A stretch of DNA of 10,834 nt from contig JAIWOE010000039.1 of the NCBI GenBank assembly GCA_020217165.1, positions 1 to 10,834 on the forward strand, read 5' to 3'. This stretch comes from Desulfovibrio sp. GTDB lineage: Bacteria > Desulfobacterota > Desulfovibrionia > Desulfovibrionales > Desulfovibrionaceae. The notes below the pieces were generated by a model. The model had not been told where the DNA came from and searched no databases. It saw only the letters and a list, made by a program, of their open reading frames with translations. Made by a program: the position numbers and the translations under genes. Positions 1 to 7,378 of the stretch are shown in pieces. Positions within the stretch are counted from its first letter, which is position 1. Every line of letters starts with the position of its first letter.

Positions 1-1288
1 GGCGCAGCATGTAGGCTGCGGCCAGCATGGCGCCGGGGATGGCAACCAATCCCATCCAGGTGTTGAATTCAAAGGCCCCGATGAGCACCAGCAGCTCGCC
101 CACAAAGCTGTTCAGCCCCGGGAAGCCCAGGGATGCCAGGGCAAAGAGGCCAAAGAAGCCCATGAACGCGGGCAGATGCCGGCCCAGGCCCATGTTGTCA
201 GAGATTTCACGGCTGTGGCTGCGTTCGTAGATGGCCCCAACCATCATAAAGAGTGCGCCGGTGACGATGCCATGGTTCAGCATGACCATGAGGGCGCCCT
301 CCACCCCGGCCTGGGTAAAGACAAAGATCCCCAGGGTCACGAAGCCCATGTGGGCCACGGAGGAGTAGGCGATGAGCTTCTTCATGTCCTGCTGGCCCAG
401 GGCCACGAAGCCGCCATAGAGGATGGAGGCCACGCTGATGGCCAGCATCAGGGGGGCAAAATAGTCCGCCCCAAGGGGGGTGAGGCCGATGCAGAATCGC
501 AAAAAGCCGTAGGTGCCCATCTTCAGCAGGACCGAGGCCAGGAGCACGGACCCGGCCGAAGGCGCTTCCACATGGGCTGCGGGCAGCCAGGTGTGGAAGG
601 GAAACATGGGCACCTTGATGGCAAAGGCCAGGGCCATGGCCAGGAAGATCCAGCACTGGAAGCCGAAGGCGTAGTCCCCCTGCATCAGCTGCGGGATGGA
701 GAAGGTGCCCTCGTGCACGTACAGGGCCACGATGGCCGCCAGCAGCAGGGTGGAGCCGGCCAGGGTGTACAGGAAGAACTTGATGGAGGCGTAGCGCCGG
801 CGCGGACCGCCCCACACGGCGATGAGCAGGTACATGGGCACCAGCATCGCTTCCCAGAAGATGTAGAAGAGCACCAGGTCCATGGCCACGAACACGCCCA
901 CGCAGGCCCCGGTCATCAGCAGGAGGCAGACGTGGAATTCCTTGACCCGTCTGGAGATGTACGTCCAGGAGCACAGGGTGCACAGGGGCAGCAGCACTGC
1001 CGAAAGCACCACCATGAACAGGGAGAGTCCGTCCACGGCCAGGTGGTAGGTGAGCCCGGCCTGGGGCATCCAGGGTTTGAGTTCCACGAACTGCCAGCCG
1101 GCGTCGCCCAGGGCAAAGCCGCCCAGGAGGGTCAGGGCCAGCAGGGTTTCCACAATGCCGATGCACAGGGTGATGAACCGCGCCCCTGTATCGTCCACCT
1201 TGAGCACCATCAGGATCACGGCCCCGACGATGGGCAGGAAGATCAGGTTGGTGAGATACGGGAACGCGGCGAGCATGTGCTGTTCCAT
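1..1288 (-). CDS. nuoM: NADH-quinone oxidoreductase subunit M (NuoM), 3' end beyond the left edge
   Basis: Membrane-arm subunit of complex I, one of the antiporter-like proton-pumping modules. I translated this frame by hand: it stays open to the left edge, so only the N-terminal ~429 of about 490-510 residues are present. Family signatures, numbered from the upstream ATG at 1294: FWEAMLVPMY with the TM5 Glu148, KVPMFPFHTWLP with the TM7 Lys227, KMGTYGFLRF with the TM8 Lys258, LNHG with His341, ERSHSREI near 357-364, and FVGE with Glu400 in TM12. A glutamate at that last position is typical of NuoM, where NuoL and NuoN carry lysine. All proton-channel residues expected so far are present. I prefer the ATG at 1288 because an AGGGG sits 6 nt before it, whereas it directly abuts the alternative ATG at 1294. 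The gene begins 9 bp after the stop of the preceding antiporter-like subunit. nuoN is expected downstream, outside the window. Confidence 0.96.
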   Translation of the reverse strand, partial: MEQHMLAAFPYLTNLIFLPIVGAVILMVLKVDDTGARFITLCIGIVETLLALTLLGGFALGDAGWQFVELKPWMPQAGLTYHLAVDGLSLFMVVLSAVLLPLCTLCSWTYISRRVKEFHVCLLLMTGACVGVFVAMDLVLFYIFWEAMLVPMYLLIAVWGGPRRRYASIKFFLYTLAGSTLLLAAIVALYVHEGTFSIPQLMQGDYAFGFQCWIFLAMALAFAIKVPMFPFHTWLPAAHVEAPSAGSVLLASVLLKMGTYGFLRFCIGLTPLGADYFAPLMLAISVASILYGGFVALGQQDMKKLIAYSSVAHMGFVTLGIFVFTQAGVEGALMVMLNHGIVTGALFMMVGAIYERSHSREISDNMGLGRHLPAFMGFFGLFALASLGFPGLNSFVGELLVLIGAFEFNTWMGLVAIPGAMLAAAYMLR

Positions 1289-1294
1289 GATCAT

Positions 1295-1299
1295 CCCCT
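1295..1299 (-). promoter_or_regulatory. nuoM ribosome binding site overlapping the upstream stop codon
   Basis: The minus strand reads TAGGGG: the TAG stop of the upstream 612-residue gene (1300-1298) shares its AG with an AGGGG Shine-Dalgarno-like run. Its distance to the ATG at 1288 is 6 nt and to the ATG at 1294 is 0 nt, which favours the 1288 start and suggests coupled translation. Confidence 0.5.
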
Positions 1300-3136
1300 A
1301 TCCCAGCCACCACAGGCAGGCGGCGATGCCCAGGGCAAGCGCCGTGGCCAGGGCGGCATAGTGTTGCAGGTCGCCGGTTTGCAGTCTGGCTGCCAGCCGG
1401 CCCGTGGCGCCCACGGCCTTGGCGGCACCATCCACCACGCCGTCGATGGCCGCCACGTCAAAGGCGCTGGCGCCCTTGGCCCCCAGCTTGAGTCCGGGCA
1501 GACCCAGGGTGCGGTAGACTTCGCTCCAGATGCCGTCGATCCAGGCCGCCGGCCGGCTTACCAGCAGGGAGAAGGCCTTGCCGATGAGCACGTAGAACCA
1601 CTCGAAGTCCATGTTGCGCTGGGCATGCGGGGTGAGCACGTTGCGCAGGAGATAGAAGCCCAGGCCAGTGAAGCCCAGCAGGGTGAAGGCTTGGAGGATG
1701 TTGAAGAGCTCGTAAGGATGGAATTCCACATGGTGCAGCGCCGTCACAAAGGGTGTGTAGGCTTCCACGTGCCCATGCATGGGGAATGGCAGCAGGGAGT
1801 ACAGCAGGTTGGGGAAGAGGCCCGTCACAAGACACAGGAGTGCCCCGCCGAGCATGGCCACATACATGTTCACCGGAATGGGTTCCAGGTGCATCTCGGA
1901 ATCTGGCTTGGCGAAGAAGGCGAAGTACGGCAGCTTGATCCCCACGGAGAGGAACGTCCCCACCGCGGCGATTTCCATGCCCAAGGCCAGCCAGGTGTGG
2001 TGGGACTCGGCCGCGCCGGCAATGGTCATGGTCTTGGAGATGAAGCCATTGAAGAAGGGCATGCCGGAGATGGACACCGCCGCGGCCATGTACAGCAGAA
2101 ACACCAGGGGCAGCCGGCGGGCCAGGCCACCCAGCTGGTTCAGGTTGGCGGTACCGGCGGCGTGCAGGAGGCAGCCCGCGCCCATGAAGAGCAGGCCTTT
2201 GTACAGGATGTGGGCATAGGCGTGGGCGCAGGCGCCGTTCACGGTCATGGCCGTGCCAATGCCGATGCCGGCCACCATGTACCCCACCTGGGAGACGATG
2301 TGGTAGGAGAGGATGCGCCGTGCGTTGTTCTCCATGGTCGCGTAAAACACGCCCCACAGGCACATGACCACGCCCAGGATGCCCAGGATTTCCACCCCGG
2401 CAAAGGCCCGGGCCAGAACGTACACGGCCGTCTTGGTGGTAAAGGCGCTCATGAACACCGCGCCCGTCACCGTGGCTTCGGGGTAGGCGTCGGGGAGCCA
2501 GGCGTGCAGGGGCACCACGGCGGCATTGACGGCAAAGCCCAGGAGAATCAGCCAGTCATACAGCTGCAGGGCCGTCGGGTCCACGGGGTTGAAGTCGAAA
2601 TTGCCCGTGGCCTGGTAACGCAGCATGATGCCGGCCAGCAGCGCCAATCCACCCAGGGTATGCACCAGGAAGTAACGGAAGCCTGCGGCCGTGGATTCCC
2701 GTCTGCGGCGGAACCAGATGAGCAGGGTGGAGGCCACGCTCATGAGTTCCCAGCCGATGAAAAGGGTCAGATAATCCCCGGCAAACACACACAAAAAGGC
2801 CCCGCCCATGTAGCCCATGCTGGCCACGTGCTGCCAGCGGTCCTTGAGGTGCATGGCGTAGATGCAGCCAAGGATGGCCTGCAGGGCGAAGATGTGGGCG
2901 AAGATGATGGAAAGCCGATCCACCCGCGCCAGGTTCAGATCCAGCCCCAGCCAGTACAGGTGCAGGTTGGCCCCGCCCTCCCCCTGGCTGATGGCGACCA
3001 TGACCAGGAAGGCCAGCACGGCCATGGCCGGCAGGAGCCAGCGGTGGATGCCCCGCGGCAGCAGGGCCGCCCCCGCGGCGCCCACGGCAAAAAATGCCGC
3101 AGGATGGAAGAAGAAGGACGCCGTCTCAGCGGTCAT
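1298..3136 (-). CDS. MrpD-like (Na+/H+ antiporter subunit D type) complex I membrane subunit, likely NuoL equivalent
   Basis: Polytopic membrane protein of 612 residues in the proton-conducting transporter family shared by NuoL/M/N and MrpA/D. It occupies the nuoL position, just before nuoM. Visible motifs: GWELMSVAST with TM5 Glu130, PLHAWLPDAYPEAT (209-222), FTTKTAVYVLAR with TM8 Lys235, HILYKGLLFMGAG with His309 and Lys313, and GFISKT with TM12 Lys368. The residue aligned with the TM7 lysine of its relatives is Asn204. After the 14-helix core (to about 500) there is a roughly 90-residue largely non-membrane stretch, then a final hydrophobic segment (~592-610). That layout recalls the lateral helix and last TM of NuoL, whose length (about 613) it matches. 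A GGAGG lies 6 nt before the ATG. It overlaps the preceding 90-residue gene by 11 bp. By sequence it would be labelled MrpD-like; by position it is the NuoL counterpart. Confidence 0.93.
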   Translation of the reverse strand: MTAETASFFFHPAAFFAVGAAGAALLPRGIHRWLLPAMAVLAFLVMVAISQGEGGANLHLYWLGLDLNLARVDRLSIIFAHIFALQAILGCIYAMHLKDRWQHVASMGYMGGAFLCVFAGDYLTLFIGWELMSVASTLLIWFRRRRESTAAGFRYFLVHTLGGLALLAGIMLRYQATGNFDFNPVDPTALQLYDWLILLGFAVNAAVVPLHAWLPDAYPEATVTGAVFMSAFTTKTAVYVLARAFAGVEILGILGVVMCLWGVFYATMENNARRILSYHIVSQVGYMVAGIGIGTAMTVNGACAHAYAHILYKGLLFMGAGCLLHAAGTANLNQLGGLARRLPLVFLLYMAAAVSISGMPFFNGFISKTMTIAGAAESHHTWLALGMEIAAVGTFLSVGIKLPYFAFFAKPDSEMHLEPIPVNMYVAMLGGALLCLVTGLFPNLLYSLLPFPMHGHVEAYTPFVTALHHVEFHPYELFNILQAFTLLGFTGLGFYLLRNVLTPHAQRNMDFEWFYVLIGKAFSLLVSRPAAWIDGIWSEVYRTLGLPGLKLGAKGASAFDVAAIDGVVDGAAKAVGATGRLAARLQTGDLQHYAALATALALGIAACLWWLG

Positions 3137-3398
3137 AATAGTCCTCCCGGCGGCCGATGCACTTTGCCACGAATTGCTTCAACACCAGGGCCATGATCAC
3201 GGCCACGCCCAAGCCAAACACGGCCCAGAAGCCGGGCAGGGAATCGTAGCCAAAGTGCGGATGGGCCGGCTTCAGCACAAAGCTGCCCGCCATCAGCACC
3301 CCCAGTGCCACGAAGAACGCCCGCTTCCACAAGGCCGCCTTGGTGCGCTGCCGCGCAAACCAGCTCCCCAGGGAGTTCTGCATCTCGTCCCAGGCCAT
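3126..3398 (-). CDS. Small two-helix membrane protein of unknown function in the complex I operon
   Basis: Encodes 90 residues starting MAWDEMQN. I do not recognise a named family. An N-terminal basic/amphipathic segment (1-26) is followed by a hydrophobic helix (~26-43), a short loop KPAHPHFGYDSLPGF (43-57), a second hydrophobic helix (~57-76), and a charged tail ending RREDYYDR (83-90). Both ends of the gene are locked to neighbours: its ATG shares one base with the upstream stop (TGATG at 3400-3396) and its 3' end overlaps the next gene by 11 bp. This makes a real coding gene very likely even though it is small. A frame-open upstream ATG at 3479 lies deep inside the preceding gene and is not favoured. 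I recall similar small proteins with HPHF and EDYYD-type motifs beside MrpD-like genes, but cannot check this. A structural or assembly role with the two flanking antiporter-like subunits is inferred. Confidence 0.87.
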   Translation of the reverse strand: MAWDEMQNSLGSWFARQRTKAALWKRAFFVALGVLMAGSFVLKPAHPHFGYDSLPGFWAVFGLGVAVIMALVLKQFVAKCIGRREDYYDR

Positions 3399-4876
3399 CA
3401 CAACCCCCGCAAGGTGTTGATGAAGTGCAGGAAGATGGGGAACAGCCCCAGCGCCACCGAAACCGCCGCCGTCAGGCACAGGGGCACCACCATGGTGGCC
3501 GAGGCCTCCTGGAAGTGGGCCATGGCCACCTCGGCCTCCTCATCCACGGGCTTCTTGAAGAAGGCGGTGAAGATGATGGGCATGAAGTAGCCGGCGTTGA
3601 GGATGGTGGAGAGCAGCAGCGCGCACATGAGCACCACTTCGTTGATCTGCATGGCCCCGCGCAGCATGAACCACTTGGAGACGAAGCCGCAGACCGGCGG
3701 CACCCCGATCATGGACAGGGACGCCACGGCAAACGCCCCGAAGGTCCAGGGCATTTTCCGCCCCAGGCCGTTCATTTTGCTGACCTGCTTCAGGTGCGTG
3801 GCCACGTAAATGGCGCCAGCGCCCATGAAGAGGGTGATCTTGGAGAAGGCGTGGTGGGCGATGTGCATGAGCCCGCCTTCCACGGCCAGGGGGGCCAGCA
3901 TGGTTACCCCCAGGATGACGTAGGAGAGCTGCGCCACCGTGGAGTAGGCCAGCCGGGCCTTCAGGTCATCCTTGGTCAGGGCGATGATGGAGGCCGCCAC
4001 CAGGGTGAACGCCGCCACATAGGCCGTGGGAATGCCCAGGAACAGCGTGTCCATGGTCTCCAGGCCGAACCCGGAAAGCACCACCCGGGACACCGAGAAC
4101 ACCCCGGCCTTGACCACGGCCACTGCGTGCAAGAGGGCCGAGACCGGCGTGGGCGCCACCATGGCCGAGGGCAGCCAGTTGTGGAAGGGCATGATGGCCG
4201 CCTTGGCCAGGCCGGCGATGTACAGCACGTACGTCAGTTGCACCAGGTGCGGATTGGCCGTGGCCGGGAAGATGCCCGTAGCCACGTCGTGCAGGTTGAA
4301 ATCCAGAGTTCCGGCAAGCACATAGGTAAGCACCATGGCCGGCAGGAAAAAGAGCTTGGAGGTGCCGATGAGGTAGATGAAGTACTTCCTCGCACCGGCC
4401 CAGGCTGCGTCATCCTCGTGATGCGCGACCAGGGGATAGGTGAAGACGGAAATGATTTCGTAGAACAGATACAGTGTGAAGATGTTGGCGGCCATGGCCA
4501 CGCCCAGGGCGCCAAAGATGGCCACGGCAAAACAGAAGTAGTAGCGCGTCTGGGCGTGTTCATTCAGGCCGCGCATGTATCCGATGTTGTAGCTGGTGAC
4601 CAGGATCCACAAGAACGGAGCAATGCAGGCAAAGATCAGCGCCAGGCCGTCCATGCAGAAGGAGATGGAGATGCCGGGATACAGCGTCACCAGCGTGTAT
4701 TGCAGCACCTCCCCATCCAGCACGGCGGGGATGAAGCTGAACACGGACAGGCTGGCCAGAATGGCCGCCACAAAGGAGACGCCCTCGCGCTGGTTGATGT
4801 TCTTGCGGAACAGGTAAATGGCGAACGGCGCCAGGAATGTCACCACCAGGGGCATGAGCAAGGCGGGCGTGTGCAT
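3398..4876 (-). CDS. Additional MrpD/NuoL-like proton-conducting antiporter-type subunit
   Basis: A 492-residue polytopic membrane protein of the proton-conducting transporter family (complex I NuoL/M/N, Mrp antiporter subunit D). Key residues are all in place: LYLFYEIISVFTY with TM5 Glu140, GLAKAAIMPFHNWLPSAMV with TM7 Lys225, SALLHAVAVVKAGV with TM8 Lys256, HIAHHAFSK with His341/His342 and Lys346, and GFVSKW with TM12 Lys401. It has the compact MrpD length and lacks the long C-terminal lateral-helix extension of NuoL. Its place between nuoK and a NuoL-position gene makes it an extra antiporter module relative to a canonical operon. The start is firm: an AAGGAGG lies 7 nt upstream and overlaps the nuoK stop. 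A proton or cation channel role in the membrane arm follows from the family; its actual stoichiometric contribution is inferred. Confidence 0.94.
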   Translation of the reverse strand: MHTPALLMPLVVTFLAPFAIYLFRKNINQREGVSFVAAILASLSVFSFIPAVLDGEVLQYTLVTLYPGISISFCMDGLALIFACIAPFLWILVTSYNIGYMRGLNEHAQTRYYFCFAVAIFGALGVAMAANIFTLYLFYEIISVFTYPLVAHHEDDAAWAGARKYFIYLIGTSKLFFLPAMVLTYVLAGTLDFNLHDVATGIFPATANPHLVQLTYVLYIAGLAKAAIMPFHNWLPSAMVAPTPVSALLHAVAVVKAGVFSVSRVVLSGFGLETMDTLFLGIPTAYVAAFTLVAASIIALTKDDLKARLAYSTVAQLSYVILGVTMLAPLAVEGGLMHIAHHAFSKITLFMGAGAIYVATHLKQVSKMNGLGRKMPWTFGAFAVASLSMIGVPPVCGFVSKWFMLRGAMQINEVVLMCALLLSTILNAGYFMPIIFTAFFKKPVDEEAEVAMAHFQEASATMVVPLCLTAAVSVALGLFPIFLHFINTLRGL

Positions 4877-4883
4877 GATCTTC

Positions 4884-4890
4884 CCTCCTT
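4884..4890 (-). promoter_or_regulatory. Strong ribosome binding site embedded in the nuoK stop
   Basis: The minus strand reads TAAGGAGG, in which the TAA stop of nuoK (4891-4889) shares two bases with a full AAGGAGG Shine-Dalgarno sequence. Spacing to the ATG at 4876 is 7 nt. It fixes the start of the 492-residue subunit and is among the strongest sites in the operon. Confidence 0.75.
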
Positions 4891-5230
4891 ACCCCTTGAG
4901 TTCGGCAACGACGTCGGAGGACGACGTGCCGAATCGTTTGGCCAGCACCAGGACAATGGCCAGCACCAGGGTGGCTTCGGCCGCTGCCAGGCCCATGATC
5001 AGCAGGGCCCCCAGCTGGCCCAGGCCGGCCTGGGTGGCATTCTCGGCCGTGGCAGGGGACAATTGCGTGGCCGCCACGATGGAGAGCCCCGCGCCGTTGA
5101 GCATCAATTCCACGCTGATGAGCATGCCCACCAGCGTCCTGCGCAGGCAGAAACCAAGGAGCCCCAGGGCCAGCAGCGTCAAGGCTGCAAGCTGGTAGCA
5201 CAACAGGGGATTGCCGAAGAGCGCGCTCAT
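4889..5230 (-). CDS. nuoK: NADH-quinone oxidoreductase subunit K (NuoK)
   Basis: Small three-helix membrane subunit of complex I at the E-channel between NuoJ and the antiporter-like subunits. The 113-residue product shows the two conserved membrane glutamates: Glu41 in SVELMLNGAGLS and Glu85 in AAAEATLVLAIVLVL. Three hydrophobic segments are visible (about 8-28, 33-53 and 72-97). It is slightly longer than the usual ~100 residues because of a short polar tail (KRFGTSSSDVVAELKG). The start overlaps the nuoJ stop as ATGA (5230-5227), with a GGAGG 8 nt upstream inside nuoJ, indicating coupled translation. Confidence 0.97.
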   Translation of the reverse strand: MSALFGNPLLCYQLAALTLLALGLLGFCLRRTLVGMLISVELMLNGAGLSIVAATQLSPATAENATQAGLGQLGALLIMGLAAAEATLVLAIVLVLAKRFGTSSSDVVAELKG

Positions 5231-5745
5231 TTGGAAAGCCTCCGCTCAAACCCGAGGACCACCGCCCCGGCCATGGCCACGAAAAGCACCAGGGAAATGG
5301 CCTCGAAGGCCAGGACATAGTCGGTCAGCAACAACTGCCCCAACGCCTGCAGGCTGATCTCCACCGGCGTACCGGCCGGCATGGGCGCGTGTCGCAGCAG
5401 GAGCCCACCCACCCGGGCAGCCGGTGCGGCCGCGGCCAGCACGGCCAGGATTTTTTTGCCCATCGCAGGCCGGCCCTCTTCTTCGCCCCTGGTGAGCATG
5501 ATGGCGAAGAAGATCAACACCGAGACAGCCCCCACGTAAATGAGCAGCTGCATCAGGGCCACGAAGGGCGCCTGCATCAGGAGGTACATCCCCGAGACGC
5601 CAAAGAGGGTTTTGATGAGTCCCAACATGGCCTTGACCAGACTCTTGGCCGCCACGGCCATGATGCCTCCCACGAGGATGGCCAGAAAATACAGGACGAA
5701 CAGCGCCTTGGCTGCGGCGTCGGCCGTCAGGAAGTCCAGGGTCAT
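5227..5745 (-). CDS. nuoJ: NADH-quinone oxidoreductase subunit J (NuoJ)
   Basis: Membrane subunit of complex I, 172 residues, with five predicted hydrophobic segments. The diagnostic helix 3 motif is present as LMQLLIYVGAVSVLIFFAIML (64-84), the region whose conformational change is linked to proton pumping in characterised complex I. The start at 5745 is chosen because it overlaps the nuoI stop as ATGA and has an AAGGAGG (5761-5755) 9 nt upstream. The frame stays open further upstream to an ATG at 6165, but that extension overlaps nuoI and carries no membrane or NuoJ character. nuoK follows through another ATGA overlap. Confidence 0.97.
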   Translation of the reverse strand: MTLDFLTADAAAKALFVLYFLAILVGGIMAVAAKSLVKAMLGLIKTLFGVSGMYLLMQAPFVALMQLLIYVGAVSVLIFFAIMLTRGEEEGRPAMGKKILAVLAAAAPAARVGGLLLRHAPMPAGTPVEISLQALGQLLLTDYVLAFEAISLVLFVAMAGAVVLGFERRLSK

Positions 5746-6389
5746 ACGCCTTCGCCTCCTTGTGCGTCCTTGTTGACGAACGATTTGCGCGGGGCCAGCT
5801 TTTCCGGCTTGCCGCCACCACGGGGGCCTTCGCCGGGCGCGGGCGGCTGTGGCTGGCTGCGCAACCGGGCCAGGAGGTCCACATGGAACGCCTCCCGGGA
5901 AGGGCCGGCCAGGTACAGATTTTCCGAATGCCGCAGGCTGGAAACCGGGCACACCTGCACGCACAACCCGCACAGGCTGCACAAGGTGTAGTCCAGATGG
6001 AAGGAGGTCACTTTCTTGCGGCCGCCTTCCTTGGGCATGGCTTCGGTGCGCTTTGTCTTGGGAGTAACGGCGTCCAGTTCCACGGTTTTTTCCGCAGGCT
6101 GCGCGGTCTTGGCCGGCTTTTCCACCTTTATAAGGATGCAGTTGGACGGGCAGATGCGTTCGCACTGCATGCAGGCGATGCAGCGCGGCGTCTGGGCCTC
6201 GTCTTCCAGGGGCACCAGCTCGATGTGCCCGCGGTAGCCCTTGAGGGCGGCTTCGCCCACCACCTGCCTGGGGTAGTGCACCGTCCGCTGGGGCTTGGCG
6301 AACTCCCGGCCGGTGATCTTCAGGCCCACCACCAGGCTTTTCAAGCCCTGCACGGCCTCCACCAACGGTTTGAACATGGGAGCAGACAT
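5742..6389 (-). CDS. nuoI: NADH-quinone oxidoreductase subunit I (NuoI), two [4Fe-4S] ferredoxin-like protein
   Basis: Peripheral-arm subunit carrying two [4Fe-4S] clusters (N6a/N6b type) that pass electrons toward NuoB. The 215-residue product has both motifs: CIACMQCERICP (Cys70, 73, 76, 80) and CSLCGLCVQVCP (Cys137, 140, 143, 147). An N-terminal membrane-associated segment (MFKPLVEAVQGLKSLVVGLK) precedes them. Two oddities stand out. The stretch between the clusters is 56 residues instead of the usual roughly 28-34, with a Lys/Pro/Thr-rich insert at about 90-126. The C-terminus is a Pro/Gly/Lys-rich tail (~178-215). The start at 6389 lies 2 bp after the nuoH stop and has only a weak GGTGG-like ribosome site. 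The upstream open frame to 6557 overlaps nuoH and is not favoured. Confidence 0.96.
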   Translation of the reverse strand: MSAPMFKPLVEAVQGLKSLVVGLKITGREFAKPQRTVHYPRQVVGEAALKGYRGHIELVPLEDEAQTPRCIACMQCERICPSNCILIKVEKPAKTAQPAEKTVELDAVTPKTKRTEAMPKEGGRKKVTSFHLDYTLCSLCGLCVQVCPVSSLRHSENLYLAGPSREAFHVDLLARLRSQPQPPAPGEGPRGGGKPEKLAPRKSFVNKDAQGGEGV

Positions 6390-6391
6390 GG

Positions 6392-7378
6392 TCACACCAC
6401 CGCCAGTGCCACGAACGTGGCCAAAAGATTCAGCAATGCCAGGGGGATGAGCCACTTCCAGCACAGGTTCAGAATCTGGTCGAAGCGTACGCGGGGGTAG
6501 GTCCAGCGGATCCACATCATCACCAGCAACCAGGCGTAAATCTTGAACAGGAACCACCAGACGCCATCCACCAGCGGGCCTTTCCAGCCTCCCAGGAAGA
6601 GGGTGGCGCCCACGGCGCTCACGACGATCATTTCCGCATATTCCGCCAGGAAAAAGAGGCCGAAGCCCATGCCGGGGTATTCCGTGTGGAAGCCAGCGGT
6701 CAGCTCGCTCTCGGCCTCGGGCAGGTCAAAGGGGGCGCGGTTGGTTTCGGCCACGCTGCACACAAAGTAGATGAAGAACGCCACCGGCTGCAGAGCCACG
6801 TTCCACTGCCAGGGCCAGCTGCCTTGTTTGGCCACGATTTCGCCCAGGTGCAGGGTGCCAGCCATGGCCGCTATGGCCAGCACGGCCAGGAGCAGCGGAA
6901 TTTCATAGGCCACGCTCTGGGCCACGGCGCGGGCCGCGCCGAGGAGGGCCCATTTGTTGTTGGACCCCCAGCCGGCCATGCACAGGGCCACCACGTTCAG
7001 CCCGGCAAAGGCCAGGATGAGCAGCAGGCCCAGGTTCACGTCCAGGCCATAGAGGCCGGGACCGAACTCAATGGGCAAAAAGAGCAGGAACACCGGCATG
7101 AAGGAAACTACCGGCGCCCCCCAAAAAAGCAGCCAATCCGCCCCGTTTGGGGTGACGAGCTGCTTGCCCACCAGCTTGAGGGCGTCGGCCACGGCCTGCA
7201 GAATGCCGTGGGGACCGACTTCGAAGGGACCGGGCCGGCGCTGGATGTGCCCGGCCACCTTGCGTTCCAGATACACCAGCAACATGCCGTTGACGCCGAC
7301 AAACGCCGCCAGCGCCGCCAGGGCCACCACCAGACGCACCAGGGCGCCGGGAATTTGCAGATCGGCGAGGGCCATCAT
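6392..7378 (-). CDS. nuoH: NADH-quinone oxidoreductase subunit H (NuoH)
   Basis: Membrane subunit at the junction of the peripheral and membrane arms, forming part of the quinone chamber with NuoB and NuoD. The product is 328 residues, the usual NuoH length, with about eight hydrophobic segments. Conserved motifs are LERKVAGHIQRRPGP (37-51), GWGSNNKWALLGAARAVAQ (136-154), AETNRAPFDLPEAESEL (210-226), AGFHTEYPGM (228-237) and RWTYPRVRFDQ (291-301). The start at 7378 overlaps the nuoCD stop as ATGA, and a GGAG lies 8 nt upstream; a second in-frame ATG follows immediately. In a canonical operon nuoE, nuoF and nuoG would lie between nuoCD and nuoH, but here the two genes abut. Confidence 0.98.
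   Translation of the reverse strand: MMALADLQIPGALVRLVVALAALAAFVGVNGMLLVYLERKVAGHIQRRPGPFEVGPHGILQAVADALKLVGKQLVTPNGADWLLFWGAPVVSFMPVFLLFLPIEFGPGLYGLDVNLGLLLILAFAGLNVVALCMAGWGSNNKWALLGAARAVAQSVAYEIPLLLAVLAIAAMAGTLHLGEIVAKQGSWPWQWNVALQPVAFFIYFVCSVAETNRAPFDLPEAESELTAGFHTEYPGMGFGLFFLAEYAEMIVVSAVGATLFLGGWKGPLVDGVWWFLFKIYAWLLVMMWIRWTYPRVRFDQILNLCWKWLIPLALLNLLATFVALAVV

Noticed and set aside
207..1313. Minus-strand open frame of 368 codons over nuoM
   Set aside because: It is an Arg/Pro/Gly/His-rich shifted frame. The real product in this stretch is NuoM in another frame, open to the left edge.
176..3196. Plus-strand open frame of 1006 codons
   Set aside because: It is antisense to nuoM and the antiporter-like genes. 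The product is dominated by His, Gln, Gly and Glu, as expected from reading GC-rich membrane-protein genes backwards. It has no recognisable domain.
3305..5320. Plus-strand open frame of 671 codons
   Set aside because: Antisense to the 492-residue subunit, nuoK and part of nuoJ, with the same His/Gln/Gly-rich shadow composition.
5746..6165. Longer NuoJ start at 6165
   Set aside because: The extension lies wholly in nuoI in another frame and is Arg/Gly/Pro-rich rather than membrane-like. The ATG at 5745 has an AAGGAGG and an ATGA coupling.
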